From Bacteroidetes bacterium CG2_30_33_31 (lineage in GTDB: Bacteria > Bacteroidota > Bacteroidia > Bacteroidales > UBA1556): a stretch of 64,000 nucleotides of DNA. The stretch is from the NCBI GenBank assembly GCA_001872625.1, contig MNXP01000021.1:1-64000 (forward strand), written 5' to 3'. Position numbers and translations under genes: made by a program. Within the stretch, counting starts at the first letter, position 1, and each line of letters opens with the position of its first letter. Below the pieces are notes generated by a model that saw nothing but the letters and a program-made list of their open reading frames with translations, had not been told where the DNA came from and did not search any database. Below, in pieces: positions 52,468-62,509 of this stretch.

Positions 52468-53619
52468 ATGACAACTGCAATATTAATATTATTTTATTTA
52501 GTTACTCCTGCTTTGATAATTCACTTTGCAGGAAAATACTTGCTTTTGAAAAAAGCTGGATCAGTATTAATTGCATATATAATAGGTCTCATTATTGGAA
52601 ATTTCGGTTGCCTGCCTCAATCAGCATCAAATGTACAGGAGATGCTAATGAGCATATCTATACCTCTGGCTTTGCCTTTACTGCTTATGACTTTAAAGCT
52701 TGATAATTGGCAGAATCTTGCAAAAAAAACACTAATTTCACTTTTAACTGGTGTAGCATCAGTGATAATCGTTGTTATAATTGCCGATTTGATTTTTAGA
52801 AATTTTATTCCTGATGAATGGAAAGTATCAGGGATGCTTATTGGAAACTACACTGGTGGGACTCCTAATTTAGCAGCAATTAAAACGGCTCTGAATGTTG
52901 ATGCCAATACTTATATGTTGACTTTTTCCTCTGATATAGTAGTATCTGCAATTTATTTATTATTCTTGATGACTTTAGGAAAAAGATTTTTCAAGAAGAT
53001 TCTGCCTTATAAATATTCTTATTCTGGTAGATTTGCACAAGAAGAAACTGTTTATTCTAATTTCGAAGATTATACTGATTTTTTCAAGAAGCATAATATT
53101 ATCCCAACATTAAAGGCTTTTGGAATTTCCATATTAATTTTATTAATTGGTGGTGGAGTTTCTATGTTATCACCCGAAAGTTTAAAGCTTATTTCGGCTA
53201 TATTAATTATTACTACATTAGGAATTGCAACTTCTTTTATTCCCACTTTAAGGCGAGGTCCCAAAAATTTTGAAACTGGCATGTATTTCATATTAGTTTT
53301 TAGTTTGGTGGTTTCATCTCAAGCCGATTTCAGTAAATTTACTTCAGAAGCTTTGCCAATATTTCTCAATGTAAGTTTTGTAATTTTATTTGTAATGTTA
53401 ATGCATACCGCTTTTGCAAAATTTTTTAAATTAGATGCCGACACAGTTATGATTACTTCTACAGCCTTAATTTGCTCACCACCATTTGTTCCTTTAATTG
53501 CAGGCACAATAAATAATCGTCAAATTATTGTTTCAGGGCTTACAGTTGGTTTAGTGGGCTATGCAATAGGCAATTATCTGGGAATCATGATTGGATATTC
53601 TTTAAGGTTTTGGTTCTGA
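52468..53619 (+). CDS. DUF819-family membrane protein
   Basis: A 383-residue inner-membrane protein with about ten to eleven helices. The region GSVLIAYIIGLIIGNFG near the start, MLIGNYTGGTPNLAAIKTAL, and LICSPPFVPLIAGTINNRQI near the end are typical of DUF819 proteins, a family with a transporter-like fold and no established substrate. The paired GNYTGGTPN and SPPFVP segments sit in the two halves, as expected for an inverted-repeat transporter. It is a single gene with a near-leaderless promoter. Confidence 0.82.
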   Translation: MTTAILILFYLVTPALIIHFAGKYLLLKKAGSVLIAYIIGLIIGNFGCLPQSASNVQEMLMSISIPLALPLLLMTLKLDNWQNLAKKTLISLLTGVASVIIVVIIADLIFRNFIPDEWKVSGMLIGNYTGGTPNLAAIKTALNVDANTYMLTFSSDIVVSAIYLLFLMTLGKRFFKKILPYKYSYSGRFAQEETVYSNFEDYTDFFKKHNIIPTLKAFGISILILLIGGGVSMLSPESLKLISAILIITTLGIATSFIPTLRRGPKNFETGMYFILVFSLVVSSQADFSKFTSEALPIFLNVSFVILFVMLMHTAFAKFFKLDADTVMITSTALICSPPFVPLIAGTINNRQIIVSGLTVGLVGYAIGNYLGIMIGYSLRFWF

Positions 53620-53737
53620 TTTTGTTTATTTTTCTCCATATTTTTTAAAAATAAATTTTCTTAGCATTTCATTTTATATCAATACTAAATAAAAATATAT
53701 CTGCAAATTATTTTAATATAAAATAATACCAAAATTA

Positions 53738-53768
53738 TTTGTTTCCAAAGTCTTAATATATATATTTG
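53738..53768 (+). promoter_or_regulatory. Promoter of gcvP
   Basis: TTTG (53738-53741), 19 bases, then TATATTTG (53761-53768) is a full Bacteroidota promoter. The ATG is 47 bases downstream. No glycine riboswitch-like structure is seen in the leader. Confidence 0.75.
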
Positions 53769-53815
53769 CCGCCAACAAATTCACGTACTTTTTTATACAT
53801 AAATGCTTAATAATC

Positions 53816-56680
53816 ATGGTACAAAATATATTTAATCAACGACATATTGGTCCAAATACCGAGGAGACCAAATTAATGTTGAATGAGATTGGGGTTTCAA
53901 GCCTCGACGAACTTATAAATCAAACTATCCCACAAAGTATACGATTAGAAAAGGATCTTGATTTGCCAAAAGGCATTTCAGAATACGAATTTCTGAGCTT
54001 AATGAAGAATCTTGCATCAAAAAACAAAGTTTTCAGATCATTCATAGGCATGGGTTATTATGACACAATTATGCCATCGGTAATTCAAAGAAATATATTG
54101 GAAAATCCTTCTTGGTATACTTCCTATACTCCCTATCAAGCTGAAATATCACAAGGAAGATTAGAAGCTTTATTGAATTTTCAAACAGTAATTTCTGAAT
54201 TGACACAGTTGCCAATAGCAAATTGCTCACTTTTAGATGAAGGAACTGCCGCTGCTGAAGCAATGGTTTTGGCTTTTGGTTCGCGTTCACGTCAAAGTGT
54301 AAAAGATGGAAATAATATGTTCTTTATAGATGAAAAAATGTTCCCACAAACTATTGATGTGCTTAAAACCAGAGCATTAAATAGAAATATCGACATTTTT
54401 ATTGGCAATCCCGACACTTATATTTTTACTGAAAAAGTCTTTGGAGCAATTATTCAATATACAGATAAATTTGGTAAAATTAATGATTACAGCGCATTTA
54501 TAGAAAAAGCCCATCAAAATAACTCGGTGGTTGCCATGGCCGCTGATTTAATGAGCTTGCTCGTTTTGAAATCTCCCGGTGAAATGGGCGTTGATATTGC
54601 TTTTGGTTCAACACAACGTTTTGGAATTCCAATGGGATTTGGTGGCCCACATGCTGCTTATTTTGCCGTAACCGAAACATATAAAAGAAATATTCCTGGA
54701 AGAATTATTGGAATTTCTGTTGATCATCAAGGCAATAGAGCTCTTAGAATGGCACTTCAGACCAGAGAACAACATATAAAGAGAGAAAAAGCTACCTCCA
54801 ATATTTGTACTGCTCAGGCTCTTTTAGCTACTATGGCTGGAATGTATGCCATTTATCATGGTAAATCAGGGCTTAAATCTATTGCTAAAGATATTCATGC
54901 TTTGGCTGTAATTCTCTCATCTGAAATTATCAAATTAGGTTATCAACAGCTCAACGATAATTTTTTTGACACACTTTATGTTGAAATTCCAAAGGGAGTT
55001 TACATAAATGAAATTAAAAAACAAACAGAAAAATTGAATATTAATCTTGCTTATTTCGATGATAAGCATGTAGGTATTAGCATTGATGAAACAAAGTCTA
55101 TACAGGATTTAAAAGATTTATTGCTTGTATTATCAAGTCTTGTTTCCAAAGATATTGAACTATCAAACTCCTACAATGCTGATGATTACATTGATAAAAA
55201 TATCGCACCTAAATTTATTCGTACCTCAGATTATCTTAATCACAAAATTTTCAGATCATATCAGTCTGAAACTGCAATGATGAGATATATTAAAAAACTA
55301 GAAAACCGAGATTTATCGCTTAATACCTCAATGATTCCGCTTGGTTCTTGCACCATGAAATTGAATGCTGCTTCAGAAATGATTCCGCTGAGCTGGCCTG
55401 AATTAGGAGCAATTCATCCTTTTGCCCCTAAAAATCAAACTTTAGGTTATCAAGCAATTATTAAAGAATTAGCAGAATCGCTATGTAAAATTACTGGATT
55501 CGATGATATTACTTTTCAACCTAATAGCGGTGCCTCTGGCGAATATGCTGGCCTAATAACAATTATGAGCTTTCATAGAGCAAATGGACAAGGACACAGA
55601 AATCTTTGTTTAATTCCTTCATCTGCACATGGAACAAACCCGGCATCAGCTGTAATGGCTGGTATGGAAGTTATGGTGGTAAACACTAAGGATGACGGTG
55701 AAATTGATTTGCTTGATTTGAGGACAAAAGCTGAAGAAAACAAAGATAGACTTGCTGCTTTGATGATTACATACCCTTCAACTCATGGGGTTTTTGAAGA
55801 ATCCGTTATAGAAGTTGTAAAAATAATTCATGATAATGGTGGTCAAGTTTATATGGATGGAGCCAATATGAATGCTCAGGTTGGATACACAAATCCTGGA
55901 CATATTGGAGCAGATGTTTGTCATTTGAATCTCCATAAAACATTTGCAATTCCTCATGGCGGCGGCGGTCCAGGAGTTGGCCCAATTGCAACAGCAAAGC
56001 ATTTGAGCAAATTTTTGCCGGGTCATGTTTTTTCAATCGAAGAATCTAGCAAATCCAATACAGCGGTAGCTTCGGCACCTTACGGAAGTGCAATGATATT
56101 GCCTATATCTTTTGGCTATATAAAAATGCTTGGCGGTGATGGCCTTAAAGAGGCGACAGCTTATGCCATCTTAAATGCAAATTACATTAAAGCAAAACTC
56201 GAAAATCATTATCAAATACTTTTCTCTGGCAAAAATGGAAGAGTTGCTCATGAGCTTATTCTCGACTGCAATAAATATCTGAAAACTGCAAATGTGCCAG
56301 TTATCGATATTGCCAAAAGGCTAATGGATTATGGCTTTCATGCTCCTACGGTGGCATTCCCCGTTCATGGTACTTTGATGGTTGAGCCCACTGAAAGCGA
56401 GCCACTTGCCGAAATTGATAGGTTTATTGAAGCAATGATTTCTATAAGAAAAGAAATTGCTGATATTGAGAATGGCATGGCAGATAAAGATAATAATGTT
56501 GTGGTAAATGCACCGCATACAATGGCAATGGTTACTGGCGAAGAATGGACAATGCCTTATTCAAGAGAAACTGCTGCTTTCCCATCAAATCATGTTAAAG
56601 AGTCTAAATTCTGGCCTTTTATTACAAAGATTGATGATGGTTATGGCGATAGAAATCTAATGTGTACTTGCGAACTCTAA
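53816..56680 (+). CDS. gcvP: Glycine dehydrogenase (decarboxylating), fused P-protein
   Basis: A 954-residue P-protein of the glycine cleavage system, which decarboxylates glycine with PLP and passes the aminomethyl group to the H-protein lipoyl arm. Both halves are fused: the N-terminal half starts FNQRHIGPNTEET with FIGMGYYDTIMPSVIQRNIL. The C-terminal half carries TSMIPLGSCTMKLNAASEMI and the PLP lysine in HLNLHKTFAIPHGGGGPGVG (Lys708). The length is that of the usual single-chain form. The other gcv genes are not beside it. It is a single gene with its own promoter. Confidence 0.97.
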   Translation: MVQNIFNQRHIGPNTEETKLMLNEIGVSSLDELINQTIPQSIRLEKDLDLPKGISEYEFLSLMKNLASKNKVFRSFIGMGYYDTIMPSVIQRNILENPSWYTSYTPYQAEISQGRLEALLNFQTVISELTQLPIANCSLLDEGTAAAEAMVLAFGSRSRQSVKDGNNMFFIDEKMFPQTIDVLKTRALNRNIDIFIGNPDTYIFTEKVFGAIIQYTDKFGKINDYSAFIEKAHQNNSVVAMAADLMSLLVLKSPGEMGVDIAFGSTQRFGIPMGFGGPHAAYFAVTETYKRNIPGRIIGISVDHQGNRALRMALQTREQHIKREKATSNICTAQALLATMAGMYAIYHGKSGLKSIAKDIHALAVILSSEIIKLGYQQLNDNFFDTLYVEIPKGVYINEIKKQTEKLNINLAYFDDKHVGISIDETKSIQDLKDLLLVLSSLVSKDIELSNSYNADDYIDKNIAPKFIRTSDYLNHKIFRSYQSETAMMRYIKKLENRDLSLNTSMIPLGSCTMKLNAASEMIPLSWPELGAIHPFAPKNQTLGYQAIIKELAESLCKITGFDDITFQPNSGASGEYAGLITIMSFHRANGQGHRNLCLIPSSAHGTNPASAVMAGMEVMVVNTKDDGEIDLLDLRTKAEENKDRLAALMITYPSTHGVFEESVIEVVKIIHDNGGQVYMDGANMNAQVGYTNPGHIGADVCHLNLHKTFAIPHGGGGPGVGPIATAKHLSKFLPGHVFSIEESSKSNTAVASAPYGSAMILPISFGYIKMLGGDGLKEATAYAILNANYIKAKLENHYQILFSGKNGRVAHELILDCNKYLKTANVPVIDIAKRLMDYGFHAPTVAFPVHGTLMVEPTESEPLAEIDRFIEAMISIRKEIADIENGMADKDNNVVVNAPHTMAMVTGEEWTMPYSRETAAFPSNHVKESKFWPFITKIDDGYGDRNLMCTCEL

Positions 56681-56757
56681 AACCATAAAAATAAATGATC
56701 TAAACAACCTTTTTGATATTATTTTGTCTGTTTTTTCAATTCGAGCGAAAATATTTA

Positions 56758-56765
56758 TATTTTTG
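56758..56765 (+). promoter_or_regulatory. -7 box (TATTTTTG) of the T9SS cargo gene
   Basis: TATTTTTG lies 52 bases before the ATG at 56818. A -33 TTTG at the right place is not seen. Confidence 0.4.
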
Positions 56766-56817
56766 CTGAGCGTTTTTTACAAATCAAGAAATATTATAAA
56801 CCTATAAACAATTAATT

Positions 56818-58128
56818 ATGAGAAAAATTTACCTTACTTTGGCATTGATAATCGGCTTCGGTTGGTCCTATGCACAAAACAATCAATTACCTGTTCTTAA
56901 AAAAGAATCAACCCAGTTTACAAAAGCTGAAATGGAACAGAAAGCCAATTCAGTTAGAAAATACATTAGCAACAGAGACGCATCAAGCAGCAAGGCTACA
57001 TTATCGCGTTGGTATGGTTTTGCTTTTGCGATAGACGATAAACTTGGAAATATTGCAACCGCCGGAGCTAATAATATTTGGCCAGATACTACAGTTTTAG
57101 TTAATTATGGTTCATCGGGATACAGCGGACCATGGATTCATGCTATTGGTGAATGTATTAACCCAGTTTCTGATTGGTTTGACCCGGCAGTTCCTACTGA
57201 TTTAGACATAAATAAATATATGTCATATTCAGTGGATAGCATCAACTTCTATGGCTTTTATAATAGAACAGCAGCTCACTCTAGTGCTGTGGATACTATT
57301 GCTATTCAGCTTCTTGCTAATGGTGATGGAAATTATCAATGGAATCAAAGTAATAATCCTTGGGTTATGACAGATTATGGTACAGATACATTGTTATTTA
57401 AAGGAATAAAACATGCATCATTAATAAATTACTCAACAAGTTCAATTTATACTACTATTAAATTTCCTTTAACAGCAGGGATGCAAAATGATACACTTTC
57501 AAACGGAGTTAATTTCTTTCAAATTCCTGTTAATTTACAAGTTCCAGCAGGTCAAGTTTTTGTAGCATCAATTAGATTTATTCCTGGTTATACTTGGACT
57601 GCTAATGTTGATACAATAGATAATTTAAATTCATTGCGCTTTATTTCTTACGAAGAAAATGGCGATGGCGGCGGAAGTGGTACACTTCCATCATACACTA
57701 AACGCGATTGGAATTGCTCATATATTCTTTCGCAACAATCGATGTATAATGCTGCAAGTGCTGTGTTTATGCCATCTTATGGCTATACTGCACCTTTCGG
57801 TTATGAGCATCATTGGTTAGAGTTTTTACTCACTTCAAATCAAACAAGTATTGCTACCTCAAGCGCAAGCAATCTTTCAGTTTCTCAAAATCAACCAAAT
57901 CCATTTAATGGAACCACAACAATTGAATATTCTATCAACACTAAAGCTAATGTAATGTTGAACGTTTATAATGTGGCTGGCGCAAAAGTTTTAACGATAG
58001 ATGAAGGCACAAAAGCTGCTGGAAATCATTCTATTAAAATAAATTCTTCTAATTTGAAATCAGGAGTTTATTACTACTCTGTTAATGCTGGTGATTATAA
58101 AATTACAAAGAAAATGATTGTTTATTAA
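56818..58128 (+). CDS. Secreted protein with T9SS type A sorting domain
   Basis: A 436-residue exported protein with a signal peptide (1-20, ending WSYAQ), a passenger of about 330 residues, and a C-terminal type A sorting domain (about 355-436). The sorting domain shows NLSVSQNQPNPFNGTTTIEY, ANVMLNVYNVAGAKVL, and LKSGVYYYSVNAGDYKITKK with the last residues MIVY. Type IX secretion would release it or anchor it at the surface. The passenger (for example SVDSINFYGFYNRTAAHSSA) has no family I recognise. It is a single gene with a strong terminator. Confidence 0.85.
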   Translation: MRKIYLTLALIIGFGWSYAQNNQLPVLKKESTQFTKAEMEQKANSVRKYISNRDASSSKATLSRWYGFAFAIDDKLGNIATAGANNIWPDTTVLVNYGSSGYSGPWIHAIGECINPVSDWFDPAVPTDLDINKYMSYSVDSINFYGFYNRTAAHSSAVDTIAIQLLANGDGNYQWNQSNNPWVMTDYGTDTLLFKGIKHASLINYSTSSIYTTIKFPLTAGMQNDTLSNGVNFFQIPVNLQVPAGQVFVASIRFIPGYTWTANVDTIDNLNSLRFISYEENGDGGGSGTLPSYTKRDWNCSYILSQQSMYNAASAVFMPSYGYTAPFGYEHHWLEFLLTSNQTSIATSSASNLSVSQNQPNPFNGTTTIEYSINTKANVMLNVYNVAGAKVLTIDEGTKAAGNHSIKINSSNLKSGVYYYSVNAGDYKITKKMIVY

Positions 58129-58150
58129 TCATTATTCTACTAAAGGAAAT

Positions 58151-58177
58151 GCTGCTCTTAGGGGCAGCTTTTTTTTT
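58151..58177 (+). terminator. Terminator of the T9SS cargo gene
   Basis: A 7-bp stem with one G-T pair (GCTGCTC at 58151-58157 and GGGCAGC at 58162-58168) followed by nine T. Confidence 0.82.
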
Positions 58178-58284
58178 GAAAGCAATTTTATTTCAGCAAT
58201 ATAATTCAATATTATTTTACAGAAAATATATTAATATTAAAAGAGACACCAAAAGTTCTCTTGAAATAATTTTTATAATAAAAC

Positions 58285-58314
58285 TTTGAAGTTCAAAATA
58301 TTTTTATACTTTTG
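58285..58314 (+). promoter_or_regulatory. Promoter of rplU-rpmA
   Basis: TTTG (58285-58288), 18 bases, then TACTTTTG (58307-58314) follows the Bacteroidota promoter pattern. It is 40 bases before the rplU ATG. Confidence 0.68.
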
Positions 58315-58354
58315 CACACCATTTTATAAATGATATTTAAATACAATCAAATAG

Positions 58355-58669
58355 ATGTACGCAATAGTAGAAATCGCCGGTCAACAGTTCAAAGTGGAGA
58401 AAGATCAATCGATCTTTGTTCATAGATTGGAGGGCGAAGAAGGCAGTAGCGTAGATTTTGACCAAGTTTTTTTAATTGAGAACGACAGCAAAATCAACGT
58501 CGGAACACCTCTTGTTGAAGGTGCCAAAGTTTCCGCAAAAATCCTAACACACCTTAAAGGTGACAAAGTAATTGTTTTCAAAAAGAAACTTCGTAAAGGT
58601 TATCGTAAAAAAAATGGCCACCGCCAATATTTTACAAAAATTCTTATTGAAAATATTAAAGAAAATTAG
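58355..58669 (+). CDS. rplU: 50S ribosomal protein L21
   Basis: A 104-residue ribosomal protein L21 that binds 23S rRNA. Family segments are MYAIVEIAGQQFKVEKDQ at the start and VIVFKKKLRKGYRKKNGHRQ near the end. The length is normal. It is 24 bases upstream of rpmA, the usual pair. Confidence 0.97.
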   Translation: MYAIVEIAGQQFKVEKDQSIFVHRLEGEEGSSVDFDQVFLIENDSKINVGTPLVEGAKVSAKILTHLKGDKVIVFKKKLRKGYRKKNGHRQYFTKILIENIKEN

Positions 58670-58693
58670 TTTTAACCATTAAAATCGAAAGTT

Positions 58694-58951
58694 ATGGCTC
58701 ATAAAAAAGGTGCCGGTAGTTCTAGAAATGGACGCGAATCAGAAAGCAAACGCCTTGGCGTAAAGAAATTTGGTGGTGAACAAGTAGTTGCTGGCAATAT
58801 TATTATAAGACAAAGAGGTACAACACACCATGCTGGTCTTAATGTAGGTATGGGAAGAGATCATACTCTATTTGCCCTGATTGATGGCATGGTTGCTTTT
58901 AGAAAGAAAAAAGATAATCGCTCCTACGTCAGCGTTGTTGGTGAAGAATAG
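58694..58951 (+). CDS. rpmA: 50S ribosomal protein L27
   Basis: An 85-residue ribosomal protein L27. The N-terminal tail [20 protein letters not shown] reaches the peptidyl-transferase centre. The body shows [20 protein letters not shown]. There is no N-terminal extension to be cleaved, unlike in some Firmicutes. It ends the rplU-rpmA operon, before a strong terminator. Confidence 0.97.
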   Translation: MAHKKGAGSSRNGRESESKRLGVKKFGGEQVVAGNIIIRQRGTTHHAGLNVGMGRDHTLFALIDGMVAFRKKKDNRSYVSVVGEE

Positions 58952-58972
58952 CTACTCCAAAAATATTTATTT

Positions 58973-58999
58973 AAAGGTCGGTTTTGCCGACCTTTTTTT
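58973..58999 (+). terminator. Terminator of rplU-rpmA
   Basis: A 9-bp stem (AAAGGTCGG at 58973-58981 and CCGACCTTT at 58987-58995) with a 5-base loop, followed by T residues. Confidence 0.88.
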
Positions 59000-59097
59000 A
59001 TGGATAAAGATGCAATATTTTAAATAAATTTTAGTTAATCAAAAGTTCATTAATTGCAAGGTTTATTTGGTATTGAACTCAATTTTTATTTTCAATT

Positions 59098-61431
59098 ATG
59101 ATAAGATACTCTTCCTTAATTATTTTTCTTTTATTATCTTTTTTCCAAGGCAAGGCTCAAATTCCAATAGGGCAGTGGAGAGAACATCTTCCATATAATC
59201 AAGCTACTGCAATTGCAGAAGATGGCTTTGACAGGGTCTATTGTGCCACACAATTTAGCCTTTTCTACTATAGTCGACTTGATGAAAGCATAAATAAAAT
59301 GAATAGCATCAATAGTTTATCGGACATTGGCGTGAGTTCAATAAATTTTGACAAGGTTTCCAAAACATTATTTATTGGATATGCAAATGGAAATATTGAC
59401 CTTCTGATTGATGATAAAATTTATAATATTTCAGACCTCAAAAGAAAGCAAATGATTGGAAGCAAAAGGATAAACAGTATTTTGTTTTCTGATGAAATGG
59501 CTTATATTTCCACCGATTTTGGCGTTATTGTGTTTGATATCAAAAATAGAGAGATACTCGATACATATTATATTGGTATTGGAGGCAAAGCATTGAAAGT
59601 ATTCAAAATGCTTATAGATTCTCAAAACATCTACGCAGCCACAAATGAAGGTATTTATATTGCCAATAAAAATAATTCAAATTTAGCTAATTATCAAAAT
59701 TGGCACCGCGATGAAACAATTAATAATTATGCTGCTAAATTCAATCAAATAACTGTTTATAAAGAACAAATTATTGTTAATCAGGCTGGTAACACCTATG
59801 GTACAGATACAATGTATATTAATAATAATGGCATTTGGAAGCATTTTAAGCCTTTCAAAAATGGCCCATTCACTGTTCTTAAAGCTTATAATGATACTTT
59901 AATTGTGGGGGAAGAATATGGTTTTACGTATTTTTACAATAATCTTCTCGATTCTTTTATTGTATTTAATTACAACCAAGGAGTAAACGATAATGAAATG
60001 CCAATGCCAAGGGATATAGTAGTTGATAATAAAGGAATAGTTTGGATAGCAGATAAGACTCGATCGTTGGTTCGCAATCCTATAGCTTGGAGTTATCAGA
60101 TAATTATTCCCTCTGGACCCGAATCAAAAAATGCTACTGCAATGTCGTTGGAAAATGGCAAACTCTTGGTTGCCTCGGGTGGTAGAGAACCCACAGGCGC
60201 AAATTTATATATTAATCAAGGTGTTTATGAATTTGCCGATGAAAAATGGACTTCATATAATAAAAGAAATAATTCTGTATTTGATACCATTAGCGATGTT
60301 ATTTCTGTAGTTGTGAATCCTGAAAAATCGAACGAAATGTTTGTTGGTACTTGGGGTCAAGGGCTTATAAAAATGATTAATGGAAAAGTTGTTGCATCAT
60401 ATAATTCAAATAATTCTACTTTGGAGCAGGCATCAAATCGCCCTAAATTCATCGGAATCAGCGGTTTGTGTTTTGATAGTGACAACAATCTATGGGTAGT
60501 CAACACTTCTACACCAAATGGATTATCGATGCTGAGTCCCAAAGGTGTTTGGAAATCTTATAGTCTTTCACCTTTCGTTAATGAAGATTTAACTGGTGAC
60601 ATCATTATTGATGACTTAAATCAAAAATGGATAGTGCTTCCGCGAGGAAATGGAATATTAGTTTATAATGATAATTTTACTTTGGATAATCCTTGGGACG
60701 ATCAAAAGAAATTATTGAATGGGAGTGTTGGGAATGGTAAATTGCCGAGCAGCGAAGTTTTTAGCATAGCAAAAGATTTAGATGGCGAAATATGGGTTGG
60801 TACTGCAAAAGGTGTGGCGGTTTTTTATTCCCCTGAGCTTATTTTTAGTGGCCATGAGTTCGATGCACAACAAATTTATATAGACCAGGCCGGTATTTCG
60901 CAATATCTTCTTGAGTCTGAAGAGGTCAGCGCCATAGCTATTGATGGTGCAAACAGAAAATGGTTTGGGACTCATAATGCTGGTGTTTTTCTAATGTCTG
61001 CTGATGGATCTAAATTGATACATAATTTTAATATTGATAACAGTCCATTGCTTTCTAATAATATTTTTAGTATCGCTATTGACAAAATTAGCGGTGAAGT
61101 ATTTTTTGCAACGGAAAATGGAATAATCTCTTATAGAAGTGATGCCACTGCTGGCAGCGAAACAAATGCCGCTGTTAAAATTTTTCCAAATCCTGTGAGA
61201 CCTGAATATTCTGGAAATATTGCAATCTCAGGATTGGTAGCTAATTCTTCAATAAAAATTACAGATATTGCTGGAAACTTGATATATGAAACCAATGCAA
61301 ATGGTGGAGAAGCCTTATGGAATGGTAAAAATTATTCTGGCAATAGAGCTGCTACTGGCGTCTATTTAGTGTTTTCTACAAATGAAGATGGCTCACAAAC
61401 AAAAGTCGCCAAAATTCTCTTTATTCATTAA
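59098..61431 (+). CDS. porZ: PorZ-like type IX secretion protein
   Basis: A 777-residue exported protein with a signal peptide (1-20, ending QGKAQ). The mature start IPIGQWREHLPYNQATAIAE, then RVYCATQFSLFYYSRLDESI, matches the PorZ N-terminal propeller of Bacteroidota. Two beta-propellers follow, rich in repeated blades (LDGEIWVGTAKGVAVF, NRKWFGTHNAGVFL). A C-terminal type A sorting domain closes it (FPNPVRPEYSGNIAISGL to VAKILFIH). PorZ acts with the attachment complex that joins secreted proteins to surface lipopolysaccharide. It lies 9 bases upstream of recO. Confidence 0.82.
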   Translation: MIRYSSLIIFLLLSFFQGKAQIPIGQWREHLPYNQATAIAEDGFDRVYCATQFSLFYYSRLDESINKMNSINSLSDIGVSSINFDKVSKTLFIGYANGNIDLLIDDKIYNISDLKRKQMIGSKRINSILFSDEMAYISTDFGVIVFDIKNREILDTYYIGIGGKALKVFKMLIDSQNIYAATNEGIYIANKNNSNLANYQNWHRDETINNYAAKFNQITVYKEQIIVNQAGNTYGTDTMYINNNGIWKHFKPFKNGPFTVLKAYNDTLIVGEEYGFTYFYNNLLDSFIVFNYNQGVNDNEMPMPRDIVVDNKGIVWIADKTRSLVRNPIAWSYQIIIPSGPESKNATAMSLENGKLLVASGGREPTGANLYINQGVYEFADEKWTSYNKRNNSVFDTISDVISVVVNPEKSNEMFVGTWGQGLIKMINGKVVASYNSNNSTLEQASNRPKFIGISGLCFDSDNNLWVVNTSTPNGLSMLSPKGVWKSYSLSPFVNEDLTGDIIIDDLNQKWIVLPRGNGILVYNDNFTLDNPWDDQKKLLNGSVGNGKLPSSEVFSIAKDLDGEIWVGTAKGVAVFYSPELIFSGHEFDAQQIYIDQAGISQYLLESEEVSAIAIDGANRKWFGTHNAGVFLMSADGSKLIHNFNIDNSPLLSNNIFSIAIDKISGEVFFATENGIISYRSDATAGSETNAAVKIFPNPVRPEYSGNIAISGLVANSSIKITDIAGNLIYETNANGGEALWNGKNYSGNRAATGVYLVFSTNEDGSQTKVAKILFIH

Positions 61432-61440
61432 TTTTGCCCC

Positions 61441-62160
61441 ATGCTTTACAAAAGTCCGGCAATTGTTTTATCCAAAATGAACTATTCCGAATCAGGGATG
61501 ATTGTGAGGCTTTATACCAAAAAATTTGGTCTGCTTTCCATACTTCAAAAAGGTATTAGAACATCTAAAGGTAAAAAAGCTTCTCTATTTCAACCTCTTA
61601 GCATTTTGGAAATTGTAATATCATTGAATGAAAAAAAAGATTTGCATTTTACCAGAGAAATTAGCCTCAGATATAATCTTCACAATTTACATTATGATGT
61701 AGTTAAAACCTCCTTAGCTTTTTTTATTTCTGAACTCATTTCTAAATCAATTCATGAAAGAGAAGAAAATTCACTTCTTTATGATTTTTTAGAAAAAAGT
61801 ATTCTTTTTCTTGATGAAACTTCAGAATCAGTGTCAAATTTTCATTTAGTATTTATGCTTAAATATGCGTCAATGTTGGGTTTTGGAATAGAAAATCCTC
61901 GAAATAAAATAGATAAATATTTTGATATGCAGAAAGGAGTATTCTCTCAAATACCTACACATAGCCAATTTCTAAACCTTGAGTCAAGTGGTATTTTGAT
62001 GCAAATTATTGATAAAAATTATTTGACTATGAATAATGTTTTTATGTCAAATAAACAGCGAAATGAGACAATAGATTTTTTAATAGAATTTTATTATTTG
62101 CACATTGAAGGTATCCGACAACTAAAATCAAAGGAAGTTTTGAAGATGCTTTTTGAATAA
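61441..62160 (+). CDS. recO: DNA repair protein RecO
   Basis: A 239-residue RecO that helps load RecA at gaps in the RecFOR pathway. The N-terminal OB-fold has KSPAIVLSKMNYSESGMIVR and LYTKKFGLLSILQKGIRTSK. The C-terminal part is helical (ENSLLYDFLEKSILFLDE), and the zinc-finger cysteines of some RecO proteins are absent, as is common in Bacteroidota. It starts 9 bases after porZ. A TAATTTTG sequence (61429-61436) overlaps the porZ stop and could be an internal promoter. Confidence 0.9.
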   Translation: MLYKSPAIVLSKMNYSESGMIVRLYTKKFGLLSILQKGIRTSKGKKASLFQPLSILEIVISLNEKKDLHFTREISLRYNLHNLHYDVVKTSLAFFISELISKSIHEREENSLLYDFLEKSILFLDETSESVSNFHLVFMLKYASMLGFGIENPRNKIDKYFDMQKGVFSQIPTHSQFLNLESSGILMQIIDKNYLTMNNVFMSNKQRNETIDFLIEFYYLHIEGIRQLKSKEVLKMLFE

Positions 62161-62221
62161 TATAGGAGGAATTCTATCGTCAAAGGTTTTTTAGAGTTTA
62201 GAATTTTCAAAAACAAATATT

Positions 62222-62458
62222 TTAATAACATTCCCAAACAATAGAATCGGTTCCGCTAATAACTGGAGCAGCATTTTCTTTGGCAAAAAGGTCGTTACCA
62301 CAAAATTCAATAGGATCTTGCCTGTCTATCACATTGCTGGTGCCAGTTTTATAGGTTACAACTTCACAGCTTTTGCAGCTATCCTCTGGCACGCAAGAGT
62401 TTAAAAAAGCTGTTGCCATTATTACCAATAAGCCCAAAAATATTTGATTAAATTTCAT
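62222..62458 (-). CDS. Small lipoprotein of unknown function
   Basis: A 78-residue lipoprotein (lipobox AFLNSC, Cys about 22) with four further cysteines, two close together (DSCKSCEVVTY), then EFCGND and a C-terminal VWECY. These could form disulfides; there is no CxxCH. I do not recognise the family. I chose ATG 62458 (MKFNQIF), which gives a normal lipoprotein signal; ATG 62488 would add ten residues. The gene is divergent from the helical lipoprotein at 62510, with 51 bases between the start codons. Confidence 0.6.
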   Translation of the reverse strand: MKFNQIFLGLLVIMATAFLNSCVPEDSCKSCEVVTYKTGTSNVIDRQDPIEFCGNDLFAKENAAPVISGTDSIVWECY

Positions 62459-62495
62459 GATACAATTATTTAATAATATAGACTTCAAAATTAAC

Positions 62496-62503
62496 TAATT
62501 TTG
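62496..62503 (+). promoter_or_regulatory. -7 box (TAATTTTG) of the helical lipoprotein gene
   Basis: TAATTTTG ends 6 bases before the ATG at 62510. The TTG at 62501 lies inside the box and is unlikely to be the start. The transcript would be leaderless or nearly so. Confidence 0.45.
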
Positions 62504-62509
62504 CTATTT